Assembly (NCBI GenBank): GCA_037349105.1
Contig: JAYJMM010000078.1
Coordinates: 248,001 to 312,000 of the forward strand
DNA length: 64,000 nt
Direction of reading: 5' to 3'
Origin: Limnomonas spitsbergensis
Taxonomy: Eukaryota > Chlorophyta > Chlorophyceae > Chlamydomonadales
In this document: one piece after another, positions 52,501-64,000 of the stretch
Position numbering within the stretch: position 1 is the first letter of the stretch
Layout of the letters: each line of letters opens with the position of its first letter
Notes under the pieces: model-generated
The model's input: only the letters and a program-made list of their open reading frames with translations
Told to the model about the DNA's origin: nothing
The model's database searches: none
Made by a program: the position numbers and the translations under genes

Positions 52501-55500
52501 TCATGCAGCAGTAGTCCATGAACATCATGCAGCAGTAGTCCATGAACATCATGCAGCAGTAGTTCATGAACATGGTGCGCAGTAGTCCATGAACATTATG
52601 CAGCAATAGTCCCTGAACATCATGCAGCAGTAGTCCCTGAACATCATGCAGCAGTAGTCTATAAACATCATGCAGCAGTAGTCCCTGAACATCATACAGC
52701 AGTAGACCAAAAACATCATGCAGCAGTAGTCCGTGAAAATCATGCAGCAGTAGTACATAAACATCATGCAGCAGTAGTCCCTGAACATGATGCGCAGTAG
52801 TCCCTGAACAACATGCAGCAGTAGTCCCTGAACATCATGCAGCAGTAGTCCCTGGACATGGTGCGAAGTTGTCCATGAACATCATGCAGCAATAGTCCCT
52901 AAACATGATGCGCAGTAGTCCTTGAACATCATGCAGCAGCAGTCCATGAACATGGTGCAGCAATAGTCCCTGAACATGGTGCAGCAGTAGTCCCTGAACA
53001 TCATGCAGCAGTAGTCCATGAACATCATGCAGCAGCAGTCCATAAACATCATGCAGCAGTAGTCCATGAACATCATGCAGCAGTAGTCCATGAACATGGT
53101 GCGCAGTAGTCCATGAACATCATGCAGCAATAGTCCCTGAACGTCATGCAGCAGTAGTCCCTGAACATCATGCAGCAGTAGTCCATAAACATCATGCAAC
53201 AGTAGTCCCTGAACATCATGCAGCAGTAGACCATAAACATCATGCAGCAGTAGTCCGAGAACAACATGCAGCAGTAGTACATAAACATCATGCAGGAGTA
53301 GTCCCTGAACATGATGCGCAGTAGTCCTTGAACATCATGCAGCAGCAGTCCATGAACATGGTGCAGCAGTAGTCCCTGAACATCATGCAGCAGTAGTCCA
53401 TGAACATCATGCAGCAGTAGACCAAAAACATCATGCAGCAGTAGTCCATGAACATCATGCAGCAGTAGTCCCTGAACATCATGCAGCAGTAGTCCATGAA
53501 CATCATGCAGCAGTAGTCCATGAACATCATGCAACAGAAGTCCATGAACATCATGCAGCAGTAGTCCATGAACATCATGCAGCAGTAGTCCCTGAACATC
53601 ATGCAGCAGTAGTCCATGAACATCATGCAGCAGTAGTCCTTGAACATCATGCAGCAGCAGTCCATGAACATGGTGCAGCAGTAGTCCCTGAACATCATGC
53701 AGCAGTAGTCGCTGAACATCATGCAGAGTAGTCCCTGAACATCATGCAGCAGAAGTCCATGAACATCATGCAGCAGTAGTCCCTGAACATGGTGCGAAGT
53801 TGTTCATGAACATCATGCAGCAATAGTCCCTGAACATGATGCGCAGTAGTCCTTGAACATCATGCAGCAGCAGTCCATGAACATGGTGCAGCAATAGTCC
53901 CTGAACATGGTGCAGCAGTAGTCCCTGAACATCATGCAGCAGTAGTCCATGAACATCATGCAGCAGTAGTCCATGAACATGGTGCGTAGTAGTCCCTGAA
54001 CATCATGCAGCAGTAGGCTCTGAACATCATGCTGCAGTAGTCCCTGAACATCATGCAGCAGTAGTCCCTGAACATCATGCAGCAGTAGTCCATGAACATC
54101 ATGCAGCAGCAGTCCCTGAACATGGTGCGCAGCAGTCCCTGAACATCATGCAGCAGTAGTCCCTGAACATCATGCAGCAGTAGTCCCTGAACATGGTGCG
54201 CAGTAGTCCCTGAACATGCATCATGCAGCAGCAATCCTTGACCATCATGCAGCAGTAGTTCCTGAACATGGTGCAGCAGTAGTCCCTGAACATCATGCAG
54301 CAGTAGTCCCTAAACATCATGCAGCAGTAGTCCCTGAGCATGGTGCGCAGTGGTCCTTGAACATGGTGCGCCGTAGTCCCTGAACATGGTGTGCAGTAGT
54401 CCCTAAACATCATGCAGCAGTAGTCCCTGAGCATGGTGCGCCGTAGTCCCTGAACATGGTGCAGCAGTAGTCCCAGAACATGGTGCAGCAGTAGTCCCTG
54501 AACATCATGCAGCAGTGGTCCCTAAACATCATGCAGCAGTAGTCCCTGAGCATGGTGCGCAGTGGTCCTTGAACATGGTTCGCCGTAGTCCCTGAACATG
54601 GTGCGCAGTAGTCCCTTAACATCATGCAGCAGTAGTCCATGAACATGGTGCAGCAGTAGTCCCGAAACATGGTGCGCAGAAGTCCATGAACATCATGCAG
54701 CAGAAGTCCCTGAACATGGTGCAGCAGTAGTCCCTGAACATCATGCAGCAGTAGTCCTTGAACATAGTGCAGCAGTAGTCCTTGAACATCATGCAGCAGT
54801 AGTCCTTGAACATGGTGCGCAGTAGTTCCTGAACATGGTGCAGCAGTAGTTCCTGAACATGGTGCAGCAGTAGTTCCTGAACATGGTGCAGCAGTAGTCC
54901 CTGAACATAGTGCAGCAGTAGTTCCTGAACATGATGCAGCAGTAGTCCATGAACATCATGCAGCAGTAGTCCCTGAACATCATGCAGCAGTAGTCCATGA
55001 ACATCATGCAGCAGTAGTCCATGAACATGGTGCGCAGTAGTCCATGAACATTATGCAGCAGTAGACCAAAAACATCATGCAGCAGTAGTCCGTGAACATC
55101 ATGCAGCAGTAGTACATAAACATCATGCAGCAGTAGTCCATGAACATGATGCGCAGTAGTCCCTGAACATCATGCAGCAGTAGTCCCTGAACATCATGCA
55201 GCAGTAGTCCTTGAACATCATGCAGCAGCAGTCCATAAACATGGTGCAGCAGCAGTCCATGAACATCATGCAGCAGCAGTCCATGAACATCATGCAGCAG
55301 CAGTCCATGAACATCATACAGCAGCAGTCCATGAACATCATGCAGCAGCAGTCCATGAACATGGTGCAGCAGTAGTCCCTGAACATCATGCAGCAGTAGT
55401 CCCTGAACATCATGCAGCAGTAGTCCATGAACATCATGCAGCAGTAGTCCATGAACATGGTGCGCAGTACTCCATGAACAGTATGCAGCAATAGTCCCTG

Positions 55501-58500
55501 AACATCATGCAGCAGTAGTTCCTGAACATCATGCAGCAGTAGTCCATGAACATCATGCAGCAGTAGTCCATGAACATGGTGCGCAGTAGTCCATGAACAT
55601 TATGCAGCAATAGTCCCTGAACATCATGCAGCAGTAGTCCCTGAACATCATGCAGCAGTAGTCCCTGAACATCATGCAGCAGTAGTCCATGAACATCATG
55701 CAGCAGTAGACCAAAAACATCATGCAGCAGTAGTCTGTGAACATCATGCAGCAGTAGTACATAAACATCATGCAGCAGTAGTCCATGAACATGATGCGCA
55801 GTAGTCCCTGAACATCATGCAGCAGTAGTCCCTGAACATCATGCAGCAGTAGTCCTTAAACATCATGCAGCAGCAGTCCATAAACATGGTGCAGCAGCAG
55901 TCCATGAACATCATGCAGCAGCAGTCCATGAACATCATGCAGCAGCAGTCCATGAACATCATGCAGCAGCAGTCCATGAACATCATGCAGCAGTAGTCCC
56001 TGAACATCATGCAGCAATAGTCCCTGAACATCATGCAGCAGTAGTCCCTGAACATGATGCAGCAGGAGTTCATGAACATCATGCAGCAGTAGTCCATGAA
56101 CATTATGCAGCAATAGTCCCTGAACATCATGCAGCAGTAGTCCCTGAACATCATGCAGCAGTAGTCCATAAACATCATGCAGCAGTAGTCCCTGAACATC
56201 ATGCAGCAGTAGACCAAAAACATCATGCAGCAGTAGTCCGTGAAAATCATGCAGCAGTAGTACATAAACATCATGCAGCAGTAGTCCCTGAACATGATGC
56301 GCAGTAGTCCCTGAACATCATGCAGCAGTAGTCCCTGGACATGGTGCGAAGTTGTCCATGAACATCATGCAGCAATAGTCCCTGAACATGATGCGCAGTA
56401 GTCCTTGAACATCATGCAGCAGCAGTCCATGAACATGGTGCAGCAATAGTACCTGAACATGGTGCAGCAGTAGTCCCTGAACATCATGCAGCAGTAGTCC
56501 ATGAACATCATGCAGCAGTAGTCCCTAAACATCATGCAGCAGTAGTCCATGAACATCATGCAGCAGTAGTCCATGAACATCATGCAGCAGCAGTCCATGA
56601 ACATCATGCAGCAGTAGGCCCTGAACATCATGCAGCAGTAGTCCCTAAACATCATGCAGCAGTAGTCCCTGAGCATGGTGCGCAGTGGTCCTTGAACATG
56701 GTGCGCCGTAGTCCCTGAACATGGTGTGCAGTAGTCCCTAAACATCATGCAGCAGTAGTCCCTGAGCATGGTGCGCCGTAGTCCCTGAACATGGTGCAGC
56801 AGTAGTCCCAGAACATGGTGCAGCAGTAGTCCCTGAACATCATGCAGCAGTAGTCCCTAAACATCATGCAGCAGTAGTCCCTGAGCATGGTGCGCAGTGG
56901 TCCTTGAACATGGTGCGCCGTAGTCCCTGAACATGGTGCGCAGTAGTCCCTTAACATCATGCAGCAGTAGTCCATGAACATGGTGCAGCAGTAGTCCCGA
57001 AACATGGTGCGCAGAAGTCCATGAACATCATGCAGCAGAAGTCCCTGAACATGGTGCAGCAGTAGTCCCTGAACATCATGCAGCAGTAGTCCTTGAACAT
57101 AGTGCAGCAGTAGTCCTTGAACATCATGCAGCAGTAGTCCTTGAACATGGTGCGCAGTAGTTCCTGAACATGGTGCAGCAGTAGTTCCTGAACATGGTGC
57201 AGCAGTAGTTCCTGAACATGGTGCAGCAGTAGTCCCTGAACATAGTGCAGCAGTAGTTCCTGAACATGATGCAGCAGTAGTCCATGAACATCATGCAGCA
57301 GTAGTCCCTGAACATCATGCAGCAGTAGTCCATGAACATCATGCAGCAGTAGTCCATGAACATGGTGCGCAGTAGTCCATGAACATTATGCAGCAGTAGA
57401 CCAAAAACATCATGCAGCAGTAGTCCGTGAACATCATGCAGCAGTAGTACATAAACATCATGCAGCAGTAGTCCATGAACATGATGCGCAGTAGTCCCTG
57501 AACATCATGCAGCAGTAGTCCCTGAACATCATGCAGCAGTAGTCCTTGAACATCATGCAGCAGCAGTCCATAAACATGGTGCAGCAGCAGTCCATGAACA
57601 TCATGCAGCAGCAGTCCATGAACATCATGCAGCAGCAGTCCATGAACATCATACAGCAGCAGTCCATGAACATCATGCAGCAGCAGTCCATGAACATGGT
57701 GCAGCAGTAGTCCCTGAACATCATGCAGCAGTAGTCCCTGAACATCATGCAGCAGTAGTCCATGAACATCATGCAGCAGTAGTCCATGAACATGGTGCGC
57801 AGTACTCCATGAACAGTATGCAGCAATAGTCCCTGAACATCATGCAGCAGTAGTTCCTGAACATCATGCAGCAGTAGTCCATGAACATCATGCAGCAGTA
57901 GTCCATGAACATGGTGCGCAGTAGTCCATGAACATTATGCAGCAATAGTCCCTGAACATCATGCAGCAGTAGTCCCTGAACATCATGCAGCAGTAGTCCA
58001 TATACATCATGCAGCAGTAGTCCCTGAACATCATGCAGCAGTAGACCAAAAACATCATGCAGCAGTAGTCTGTGAACATCATGCAGCAGTAGTACATAAA
58101 CATCATGCAGCAGTAGTCCATGAACATGATGCGCAGTAGTCCCTGAACATCATGCAGCAGTAGTCCCTGAACATCATGCAGCAGTAGTCCTTAAACATCA
58201 TGCAGCAGCAGTCCATAAACATGGTGCAGCAGCAGTCCATGAACATCATGCAGCAGCAGTCCATGAACATCATGCAGCAGCAGTCCATGAACATCATGCA
58301 GCAGCAGTCCATGAACATCATGCAGCAGTAGTCCCTGAACATCATGCAGCAATAGTCCCTGAACATCATGCAGCAGTAGTCCCTGAACATGATGCAGCAG
58401 GAGTTCATGAACATCATGCAGCAGTAGTCCATGAACATTATGCAGCAATAGTCCCTGAACATCATGCAGCAGTAGTCCCTGAACATCATGCAGCAGTAGT

Positions 58501-60138
58501 CCATAAACATCATGCAGCAGTAGTCCCTGAACATCATGCAGCAGTAGACCAAAAACATCATGCAGCAGTAGTCCGTGAAAATCATGCAGCAGTAGTACAT
58601 AAACATCATGCAGCAGTAGTCCCTGAACATGATGCGCAGTAGTCCCTGAACATCATGCAGCAGTAGTCCCTGGACATGGTGCGAAGTTGTCCATGAACAT
58701 CATGCAGCAATAGTCCCTGAACATGATGCGCAGTAGTCCTTGAACATCATGCAGCAGCAGTCCATGAACATGGTGCAGCAATAGTACCTGAACATGGTGC
58801 AGCAGTAGTCCCTGAACATCATGCAGCAGTAGTCCATGAACATCATGCAGCAGTAGTCCCTAAACATCATGCAGCAGTAGTCCATGAACATCATGCAGCA
58901 GTAGTCCATGAACATCATGCAGCAGCAGTCCATGAACATCATGCAGCAATAGTCCCTGAACATCATGCAGCAGTAGTCCATGAACATGGTGCAGCAGTAG
59001 TCCATAAACATCATGCAACAGTAGTCCCTGAACATCATGCAGCAGTAGACCATAAACATCATGCAGCAGTAGTCCGTGAACATCATGCAGCAGTAGTACA
59101 TAAACATCATGCAGGAGTAGTCCCTGAACATGATGCGCAGTAGTCCTTGAACATCATGCAGCAGCAGTCCATGAACATGGTGCAGCAGTAGTCCCTGAAC
59201 ATCATGCAGCAGTAGTCCATGAACATCATGCAGCAGATGTCCCTGAACATCATGCAGCAGTAGTCCATGAACATCATGCAGCAGTAGTCCCTGAACATCA
59301 TGCAGCAGTAGTCCATGAACATCATGCAGCAGTAGTCCATGAACATCATGCAACAGTAGTCCATGAACATCATGCAGCAGTAGTCCATGAACATCATGCA
59401 GCAGTAGTCCCTGAACATCATGCAGCAGTGGTCCATGAACATCATGCAGCAGTAGTCCTTGAACATCATGCAGCAGCAGTCCATGAACATGGTGCAGCAG
59501 TAGTCCCTGAACATCATGCAGCAGTAGTCGCTGAACATCATGCAGAGTAGTCCCTGAACATCATGCAGCAGAAGTCCATGAACATCATGCAGCAGTAGTC
59601 CCTGAACATGGTGCGAAGTTGTCCATGAACATCATGCAGCAATAGTCCCTGAACATGATGCGCAGTAGTCCTTGAACATCATACAGCAGCAGTCCATGAA
59701 CATGGTGCAGCAATAGTCCTTGAACATGGTGCAGCAGTAGTCCCTGAACATCATGCAGCAGTAGTCCATGAACATCATGCAGCAGTAGTCCATGAACATG
59801 GTGCGTAGTAGTCCCTGAACATCATGCAGCAGTAGGCTCTGTACATCATGCTGCAGTAGTCCCTGAACATCATGCAGCAGTAGTCCCTGAACATCATGCA
59901 GCAGTAGTCCATGAACATCATGCAGCAGCAGTCCCTGAACATGGTGCGCAGTAGTCCCTGAACATCATGCAGCAGTAGTCCCTGAACATCATGCAGCAGT
60001 AGTCCCTGAACATGGTGCGCAGTAGTCCCTGAACATGCATCATGCAGCAGCAATCCTTGACCATCATGCAGCAGTAGTTCCTGAACATGGTGCAGCAGTA
60101 GTCCCTGAAGATCATGCAGCAGTAGTCCCTGAACATCT
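43595..60138. repeat. 23/24-bp tandem repeat array, about 690 units
   Basis: The main unit is AACATCATGCAGCAGTAG then TCCCTG (24 bp); a 23-bp version has CATGGTGCGCAGTAG. TCCATG, TCCTTG and GCAGCAGCAG variants are interspersed. On the minus strand 24-bp runs keep one frame open as an eight-residue Cys-rich motif (RDYCCMMF or QGLLLHDV), broken wherever a 23-bp unit shifts the frame, so these are not genes. Large internal duplications are visible: spacing 2536 bp (about 45.6-47.0 against 48.2-49.6 kb), 2335 bp (about 54.4-56.6 against 56.7-58.9 kb) and 5819 bp (about 53.3-54.3 against 59.1-60.1 kb). Confidence 0.97.
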
Positions 60139-60704
60139 CCGGAGGGGTTCGGATCTGGAGGCTTCACTCAGCGTTAGCTAAAGAAAAGAATCGATCCCAG
60201 AATGATAGGAGTACCTTGTTTGCAAGTTCCGATGCTGATGTTCTTTACGTCGGTGTTGGGTGGTTCGTTCGGGAGGAGGTGTTGGCTGACGTGTTAGAAG
60301 CCCCCCCCCGGAAGCTGCCGACCTGTCAAACGTCGAGTCACGCGACCCGTGCCGAAGTACCGGATAAAACACCAAATCCCAAAACGCAATCTCAGAAACA
60401 ACCAACTGGTTCAGCAGTCCTAAAATATGTCAACAAAAGCATAGCATTGGTGTTCTGGAGGAATTTTGACACCAGCAAGTAGGCCTTAGCTACCGTGGCA
60501 GTGTGGCACCCTTAAAGCGGGGGCCGAGAGGGCCATTGAGAGCAAAACGACATCCCCCAAACCACCTCCTCAGAATTTAACCAAACTGGAACAGCAGTCC
60601 TAATATCTGTCATCTATGTCTGCCACAGTGGTTTTCCTCAGGAATTAGGACACCAGCAAGTAGGCCGCAGCTACCATTGCAGCCTCTTCTGCAGCGAAGG
60701 GGCA
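60139..60704. other. Unique spacer between two arrays, with a 175-bp spaced duplication
   Basis: CAGCAGTCCTAAAATATGTC and GACACCAGCAAGTAGGCC (about 60410-60490) recur as CAGCAGTCCTAATATCTGTC and GACACCAGCAAGTAGGCCGC (about 60590-60670). No gene was recognised. Confidence 0.6.
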
Positions 60705-63700
60705 GTGCATGCCAATGAGTGCGGTAATGCTTCAGTATACAGGCGGTGCATGCCAGTGAGTGCATTCATGCTTCAGCATACATGCAGTGCATGCTGGTGG
60801 GTGCGGTACTGCAGAAGTGTTGGCATGAACTGCATACTAGTGGGTGAGATGCTGCGGCAGAGTTGGCATAAAGAGCATACCGGTGGGTGCGGCGCTGCAG
60901 CAGTGCTGGCATTATATGCATGCTGGTGTGTGCGGTGCTGCAGCAGTGCTGGCATTAAATGCATGGTAGTGGGTGCGGCGCTGCGGCAATGCTGGCATCA
61001 AGTGCATGCCAGTGGGTGCGGCGGTACTGCAGCAAGCTGGCAGTGCATGCCAGTGGGTACGGCGATGCATCACCATGTATGTGGTGCATGTCAGTGGGTG
61101 CAGTGGTGCTGCTGCGCACAGGCAGTGCATGCCAGTGGGTGCAGTGGTGCTGCTGCGCACAGACAGTGCATGCCAGTGGGTACAGTGGTGCTGCTGCGCA
61201 CAGGCAGTGCATGTCAGTGATGCATTGGTGCTGCTGCGCACAGGCAGTGCATGCCAGTGGGTGCAGTGGGCCTGCTGCGCACAGGCTGTGCATGCCAGTG
61301 GGTGTAGTGGTGCTGCTGCGCACAGGCAGTACATGCCAGTTGATGCAGTGGTGCTGCTGCGCACCGGCAGTGCATGCCAGTGGGTGCAGTGGTGCTGCTG
61401 CGCACCGGCAGTACATGCCAGTGGGTGCAGTGGTGCTGTTGCGCACCGGCAGTACATGCCAGTGGGTGCAGTAATGCTGCTGCGCACCGGCAGTACAAGC
61501 CAGTGGATGCAAGGGTGCTGCTGCGCACCGGCAGTGCATGCCAGTGGGTGCAGTGGTGCTGCTGCGCACCGGCAGTACATGCCAGTGGGTGCAGTGGTGC
61601 TGCTGCGCACCGGCAGTACATGCCAGTGGGTGCAGTAATGCTGCTGCGCACCGGCAGTACAAGCCAGTGGATGCAAGGGTGCTGCAGCGCACAAGCAGTG
61701 CATGCCAGTGGGTGCAGTGGTGCTGCTGCGCACCGGCAGCGCATGCCAGTGGGTGCAGTGGTGCTGCTGCGCAAAGGCAGTACATGCCAGTAGATGCACT
61801 GGTGCTGCTGCACACCGGCAGTGCATGTCAGTGGGTGCAGTGGTGCTGCTGCGCAAAGGCAGTACATGCCAGTAGATGCACTGGTGCTGCTGCACACCGG
61901 CAGTACATGTCAGTGGGTGCAGTGGTGCTGTTGCGCACCGGCAGTACATGCCAGTGGGTGCAGTGGTGCTGCTGCACACCGGCATTGCAAGAAAGTGGAT
62001 GCAGTGGTGCTGCTGCGCACAGGCAGTACATGCCAGTGGGTGCAGTGGTGCAGTTGCGCACAGGCAGTGCAAGTCAGTGGGTGCAGTGGTGCTGCTGCGC
62101 ACAGGCAGTACATGCCAGTGGGTGCAGGGGTGCTGCTGCGCACAGGCAGTGCATGTCAGTGGGTGCAGTGGTGCTGCTGCGCAAAGGCAGTACATGCCAG
62201 TAGATGCACTGGTGCTGCTGCACACCGGCAGTACATGTCCGTGGGTGCAGTGGTGCTGTTGCGCACCGGCAGTACATGCCAGTGGGTGCAGTGGTGCTGC
62301 TGCGCACCGGCATTGCAAGAAAGTGGATGCAGTGGTGCTGCTGCGCACAGGCAGTACATGCCAGTGGGTGCAGTGGTGCTGCTGCGCACCGGCAGTGCAT
62401 GCCAGTGGGTGCAGTGGTGCTTCTGCGCACCGGCAGTACAAGCCAGTGGGTGCAGGGGTGCTGCAGCGCATCGGCAGTACATGTCAATGGGTGCAGTTGC
62501 GCACAGGCAGTGCATGTCAGTGGGTGCAGTGGTGCTGCTGCGCACAGGCAGTACATGCCAGTGGGTGCAGTGGGCCTGCTGCGCACAGGCAGTGCATGCC
62601 AGTGGGTGCAGTGGTGCTGCTGCGCAAAGGCAGTACATGCCAATGGATGCAGTGGTGCTGCTGCGCACAGGCAGTACATGCCTGTGGGTGCTGTGGTGCT
62701 GCTGCGCACCGGAAGTACATGCCAGTGGGTGCAGTGGTGCAGTTAAGCACAGGCAGTGCATGTCAGTGGGTGCAGTGGTGCTGCTGCGCACAGGCAGTAC
62801 ATGCCAGTGGGTGAAGGGGTGCTGCTGCGCACATGCAGTGCATGCCAGTGGGTGCAGTGGTGCTGCTGCCCACATGCAGTACATGCCAATGGATGCAGTG
62901 GTGCTGCTGCGCACAGGCAGTACATGCCAGTGGGTGCTGTGGTGCTGCTGCGCACCGCAGTACATGCCAGTGGGTGTTGTGGTGCTGCTGCGCACCGGCA
63001 GTACATGCCAGTGAGTGCAGTGGTGCAGTTGCGCACAGGCAGTGCATGTCAGTGGGTGCAGTGGTGCTGCTGCGCACCGGCAGTACAAGCCAGTGGATGC
63101 AGTGGTGCTGCTGCGCACAGGCAGTACATGCCAATGGATGCTGTGGTGCTGTTGTGCACCGGCAGTGCATGTCAGTGGGTGCAGTGGTGCTGCTGCGCAC
63201 CGCAGTACAAGCCAGTGGATGCTGTGGTGCTGCTGCGCACCGGCAGTACATGCCAGTGGGTGCAGTGGTGCAGTTGCGCACAGGCAGTGCATGTCAGTGG
63301 GTGCAGTGGTGCTGCTGCGCACAGGCAGTACATGCCAGTGGGTGAAGGGGTGCTGCTGCGCACATGCAGTGCATGCCAGTGGGTGCAGTGGTGCTGCTGC
63401 CCACATGCAGTACATGCCAATGGATGCAGTGGTGCTGCTGCGCACAGGCAGTACATGCCAGTGGGTGCTGTGGTGCTGCTGCGCACCGCAGTACATGCCA
63501 GTGGGTGTTGTGGTGCTGCTGCGCACCGGCAGTACATGCCAGTGGGTGCAGTGGTGCAGTTGCGCACAGGCAGTGCATGTCAGTGGGTGCAGTGGTGCTG
63601 CTGCGCACCGGCAGTACAAGCCAGTGGATGCAGTGGTGCTGCTGCGCACAGGCAGTACATGCCAATGGATGCTGTGGTGCTGTTGTGCACCGGCAGTGCA

Positions 63701-64000
63701 TGTCAGTGGGTGCAGTGGTGCTGCTGCGCACCGGCAGTACAAGCCAGTGGATGCTGTGGTGCTGCTGCGCACCGGCAGTACATGCCAGTGGGTGCAGTGG
63801 TGCAGTTGCGCACAGGCAGTGCATGTCAGTGGGTGCAGTGGTGCTGCTGCGCACAGGCAGTACATGCCAGTGGGTGCAGGGGTGCTGCTGCGCACAGGCA
63901 GTGCATGTCAGTGGGTGCGGTGGTGCTGTTGCGCACCGGCAGTGCATGCCACTGGGTGCAGTGGTGCTGCTGCGCACCGTTAGTACAAGCCAGTGGATGC
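60705..64000. repeat. 41-bp tandem repeat array, running off the window end
   Basis: The unit is GTGCATGCCAGTGGGTGCAG, TGGTGCTGCTGCGCACAGGC, A, about 75-80 copies. Units before about 61060 are longer (about 48 bp, with GCTGCAGCAGTGCTGGCAT). As 41 is not a multiple of three and the unit lacks stops on both strands, several frames are open in both directions, including a 579-codon one; all are artefacts. A block repeats at a spacing of about 531 bp (GTGAAGGGG near 62811 and near 63342). Confidence 0.96.

Noticed and set aside
43425..60167. Minus-strand Cys-rich frames (DYCCMMF repeats), which look like metallothionein-style proteins
   Set aside because: They are translations of the 24-bp satellite, broken by each 23-bp unit, with no conserved start, signal peptide or splice context.
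60705..63983. Overlapping frames of 200-579 codons on both strands
   Set aside because: The 41-bp unit is stop-free on both strands; frames in opposite directions over the same DNA show this is an artefact.

Overview
The window is nuclear DNA of a eukaryote, most likely a chlorophycean green alga related to Chlamydomonas. Its genes are split by GT-AG introns, their coding parts are GC-rich with alanine/glycine/glutamine-rich low-complexity stretches, and one gene encodes a DUF3494 (type 1) ice-binding protein. That family is known from polar and snow Chlamydomonas/Chloromonas-type algae, so a cold-adapted alga is the best guess. This placement is an inference from gene content, not a database match.

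About two thirds of the window is tandem repeat: a 19-bp array (1-12700), a 43-50-bp array (13153-13743), a 29-bp array (about 14390-14935), a 26-bp array (about 15713-20838), a 60-bp array (about 21752-23515), a 49-bp array (about 40440-43590), a 23/24-bp array (about 43595-60138) and a 41-bp array (about 60705 to the window end). Nearly all long open frames in these stretches are by-products of stop-free repeat units, not genes.

The main gene runs on the plus strand from before the window to 27728. It is the C-terminal part of an ISWI-like SNF2 chromatin-remodelling ATPase followed by PHD-type zinc fingers. I could splice nine exons (ten with an optional 69-nt exon) in consistent phase: helicase motifs V/VI, post-helicase segment, Ala-rich linker, basic HAND-like segment, a C4HC3-type PHD finger, a second Cys/His finger, a third Cys-containing segment, a coiled coil and an Ala/Gln-rich tail. 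Its introns are swollen by the arrays. Several arrays and decoys are built from the gene's own splice junctions: the donor of exon 13091-13177 is present 11 more times, the acceptor of the PHD exon about 29 times, and partial copies of exon starts lie upstream of four exons.

Tail-to-tail with it, on the minus strand (29684-31302), is the three-exon ice-binding protein gene. It splices cleanly into a 239-residue secreted protein.

From 31.3 to 40.3 kb the DNA is single-copy but gene-poor. It holds a decayed transposon-type zinc-finger reading frame (34043-34922), a MITE-like element (35352-35561), a possible minus-strand gene for a small secreted Gly/Tyr-rich protein (37487-38591), an unidentified minus-strand exon whose donor is again tandemly duplicated (39340-39930), and a fragment resembling histone H2B (about 40120-40246). 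From 40.4 kb to the end the sequence is almost entirely satellite-like arrays with kilobase-scale higher-order duplications.
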